NCBI GenBank assembly: GCA_023231075.1
Contig: JALNWC010000092.1
Span: 1 to 8,504, forward strand
DNA from: Rhodoferax sp.
GTDB lineage: Bacteria > Pseudomonadota > Gammaproteobacteria > Burkholderiales > Burkholderiaceae_C
Reading direction: 5' to 3'
DNA length: 8,504 nt
The notes below the pieces were generated by a model. That model had not been told where the DNA came from, made no database searches, and saw nothing but the letters and a program-made list of their open reading frames with translations. A program made the translations under genes and the position numbers. Of the stretch, positions 6,894-8,504 are shown one piece after another (position 1 is the first letter of the stretch; each line of letters opens with the position of its first letter).

Positions 6894-8047
6894 GCCCCTG
6901 CTCCTTCGGTGCCGCTGACCGGTGCCTCAACGGCCAGCGCGCGCAGGCTTCTGTTGCGCTCCATGCGCACCATCACCCGGGTTCGATCCTTGACGTCACC
7001 CGCGAGCTGGCCACAGGCGGCATCGATGTCGTCGCCCCGGGTCTTGCGGATCGTGGTGATGATCCCGGCGTCGTTCAAGATCCTGGCAAAGGCCTCCACG
7101 CGCTCCGGCTTGGAGCGCAACAAACCGGAAGCCGGGAACGGATTGAACGGGATCAGATTGAGTTTGCACCAGGCGCCGGGGTGGGCCTGGATGCGCTCCA
7201 CCAGTTGACGCGCACAGGCATCGGTGTCGTTGACGCCATCGAGCATGCAATATTCGAACGTGATGAAGTCACGCGGCGCGTGGGCCAAATAGCGATGGCA
7301 GGCAGCGACCAGCTGCGCCAGGGGGTATTTCAGGTTCAGCGGCACCAGGGTATCGCGCAGCGCATCATTGGGCGCGTGCAAGGACACCGCGAGCGCCACC
7401 GGACAGTCTTGCGCCAGGCGATCGATCATCGGGACAATCCCCGAGGTGGATACGGTGACCCGGCGCCGCGACAAGCCATAGGCGTGGTCGTCGAGCATGA
7501 CGCGCAGCGCCGGAATCAGGGCGTTGTAGTTTTGCAGGGGCTCGCCCATGCCCATCATCACCACGTTGGAGATGACGCGCTCGTCACGCTTGAGATGCTG
7601 GCGCAAGAAATGCTCGGCAAACCAGAGTTGGGCAATGATTTCACCGGTCGTGAGATTGCGGCTGAAACCCTGGTGACCGGTAGAACAAAAACGGCAGCCG
7701 ACGGCACAGCCGGCCTGGGACGACACACACAGCGTGCCACGATCGGATTCAGGGATGAAGACGGCCTCGACCGCATTGCCGTCACCGACATCAAAGAGCC
7801 ACTTGATGGTGCCATCGGCCGACAGGTGCTGCGACACCACGGGCATCGCCTTGATGTGCGCGACGCCCTTGAGCTTTTCGCGCAGTGACTTGGCCAGGTC
7901 ACTCATGTCATCAAACTGGCTGGCCCCTTTTTGATGAATCCAGCGAAACAGTTGAACGGCGCGAAAACGCTTTTCCCCCAACCGCTCACAAAAGACGGCC
8001 AAGCCCTCAAGATCGAAATCAAGCAGATTAGCCGTCATGCCTGTCAT
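6890..8047 (-). CDS. rlmN: Dual-specificity RNA methyltransferase RlmN (23S rRNA A2503 / tRNA A37)
   Basis: RlmN is a radical SAM enzyme that makes 2-methyladenosine at A2503 of 23S rRNA and A37 of some tRNAs, which affects decoding accuracy. The 385-residue product has the radical SAM cluster motif CxxxCxxC at C114, C118 and C121 (GCAVGCRFC). C107 lies seven residues before it, in TLCVSSQAGC, matching E. coli C118. The methyl-carrying cysteine is C345 (DIDAACGQLAG), matching E. coli C355. Other family motifs are MMGMGEPLQNY (164-174) for SAM binding, VTVSTSG (197-203), AVSLHAPND (220-228) and LIPFNPFP (298-305). All the catalytic cysteines are present, so an active enzyme is expected. The chosen start overlaps the ndk stop as ATGA. 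Met4 (ATG at 8038) is a possible alternative, with ACAGG close upstream. Length is normal for the family (about 370-400). Confidence 0.98.
   Translation of the reverse strand: MTGMTANLLDFDLEGLAVFCERLGEKRFRAVQLFRWIHQKGASQFDDMSDLAKSLREKLKGVAHIKAMPVVSQHLSADGTIKWLFDVGDGNAVEAVFIPESDRGTLCVSSQAGCAVGCRFCSTGHQGFSRNLTTGEIIAQLWFAEHFLRQHLKRDERVISNVVMMGMGEPLQNYNALIPALRVMLDDHAYGLSRRRVTVSTSGIVPMIDRLAQDCPVALAVSLHAPNDALRDTLVPLNLKYPLAQLVAACHRYLAHAPRDFITFEYCMLDGVNDTDACARQLVERIQAHPGAWCKLNLIPFNPFPASGLLRSKPERVEAFARILNDAGIITTIRKTRGDDIDAACGQLAGDVKDRTRVMVRMERNRSLRALAVEAPVSGTEGAGA
6901..6906 (-). promoter_or_regulatory. Ribosome binding site of pilF, inside the 3' end of rlmN
   Basis: AAGGAG on the minus strand, seven bases before the pilF ATG, is the strongest Shine-Dalgarno in the window. 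It lies within the last codons of rlmN. With the ATGA stop/start overlap it fixes the pilF start at 6893 and suggests pilF can recruit its own ribosomes as well as receive them from rlmN. Confidence 0.8.
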
Positions 8048-8472
8048 GAACGCGCGTAGACGTTCATGCCGGCAAAGAAGAACGCAATTTCCACTGCGGC
8101 CGTCTCGGGCGCATCCGAGCCGTGCACCGCGTTGGCATCGATGCTGTCGGCGAAATCAGCGCGAATGGTGCCAGGAGCCGCTTTTTTCGGATCGGTCGCG
8201 CCCATCAGGTCGCGGTGCTTCAAAACCGCATCTTCACCTTCGAGGGCCTGGATCATGACCGGACCGGACACCATGAAATCGACGAGATCCTTGAAGAACG
8301 GACGGGCTTTGTGCACGGCATAAAAGGCTTCCGCCTCGCCACGCGACAAATGGGCCATTTTCGCGGCCACAATTTTCAGGCCGGCGGCTTCAAAACGGGC
8401 GTAGATTTGACCGATCACGTTTTTGGCAACGGCGTCGGGTTTGATGATGGAGAGCGTGCGTTCGATAGTCAT
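8044..8472 (-). CDS. ndk: Nucleoside diphosphate kinase
   Basis: NDK transfers the terminal phosphate of ATP to other (d)NDPs through a phosphohistidine intermediate, balancing nucleotide pools in the cytoplasm. The 142-residue product is the standard bacterial length. It begins MTIERTLSIIKPDAV with the conserved Lys11, carries the nucleotide-binding R104 in GTIRADF (101-107), and has the active-site NAVHGSD with His117 as the phospho-acceptor (N114-x-x-H117-G-S-D). The start at 8472 has a good Shine-Dalgarno. The stop overlaps the rlmN start by four bases (ATGA), so the two are probably translationally coupled. It is the first gene visible in this direction. Only 32 bases of leader are in the window, so whether a promoter directly precedes it cannot be judged. 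Confidence 0.99.
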   Translation of the reverse strand: MTIERTLSIIKPDAVAKNVIGQIYARFEAAGLKIVAAKMAHLSRGEAEAFYAVHKARPFFKDLVDFMVSGPVMIQALEGEDAVLKHRDLMGATDPKKAAPGTIRADFADSIDANAVHGSDAPETAAVEIAFFFAGMNVYARS

Positions 8473-8478
8473 GGTTTT

Positions 8479-8482
8479 TCCT
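8479..8482 (-). promoter_or_regulatory. Ribosome binding site of ndk
   Basis: AGGA on the minus strand, six bases before the ndk ATG, supports the start at 8472. The rest of the visible leader (8483-8504) is AT-rich, with a TTACATTTAT stretch that could contain a -10 element. The matching -35 region would fall beyond the window edge, so I do not call a promoter. Confidence 0.75.
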
Positions 8483-8504
8483 GATAAATGTAATTTTTGA
8501 CCGA

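Noticed and set aside
8483..8504. Possible -10 element upstream of ndk in the AT-rich leader
   Set aside because: Only about 30 bases of leader are visible and the -35 region would be outside the window; the match alone is too weak.
1..8504. Mobile element, CRISPR array, toxin-antitoxin, defence gene or RNA gene hidden in the window
   Set aside because: All sequence except short junctions and the 32-base right edge is inside intact housekeeping genes with uniform codon style; no repeats, inverted ends, tRNA-like folds or foreign composition were seen by eye.

Overview
The window looks like a conserved housekeeping cluster from a betaproteobacterium. The high G+C content, the protein sequences and the order ndk-rlmN-pilF-rodZ-ispG-hisS-yfgM-bamB-der all fit Burkholderiales. 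Comamonadaceae (Rhodoferax/Polaromonas-like) is my best guess from sequence feel alone; I could not test it. All nine genes lie on the minus strand, so transcription runs from the right edge of the window to the left.

Layout in transcription order: ndk (nucleoside diphosphate kinase) opens the window with a clear ribosome binding site. Next come rlmN (radical SAM methyltransferase for 23S rRNA and tRNA), pilF (TPR lipoprotein, type IV pilus secretin pilotin), rodZ (cell-shape protein with HTH, one membrane segment and a periplasmic domain), ispG (MEP isoprenoid pathway), hisS (histidyl-tRNA synthetase), yfgM (membrane-anchored TPR partner of the Sec translocon), bamB (beta-propeller lipoprotein of the BAM complex) and the first 246 codons of der (double GTPase for 50S assembly), cut by the left edge.

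The genes are packed very tightly. The junctions are ATGA (ndk/rlmN), ATGA (rlmN/pilF), an 8-nt overlap (pilF/rodZ) and TAATG (rodZ/ispG), then gaps of 11, 12, 5 and 28 bases. No terminator, RNA gene, mobile element, repeat array or foreign-looking segment is visible, and no gene-free stretch exceeds about 32 bases. This fits one polycistronic unit, or a few overlapping ones, serving envelope biogenesis (pilF, rodZ, yfgM, bamB), translation (rlmN, hisS, der) and precursor supply (ndk, ispG).

I found no undescribed system. The findings are small residue-level or start-site observations with low interest scores. All reading frames are intact and the catalytic residues I could locate are present.
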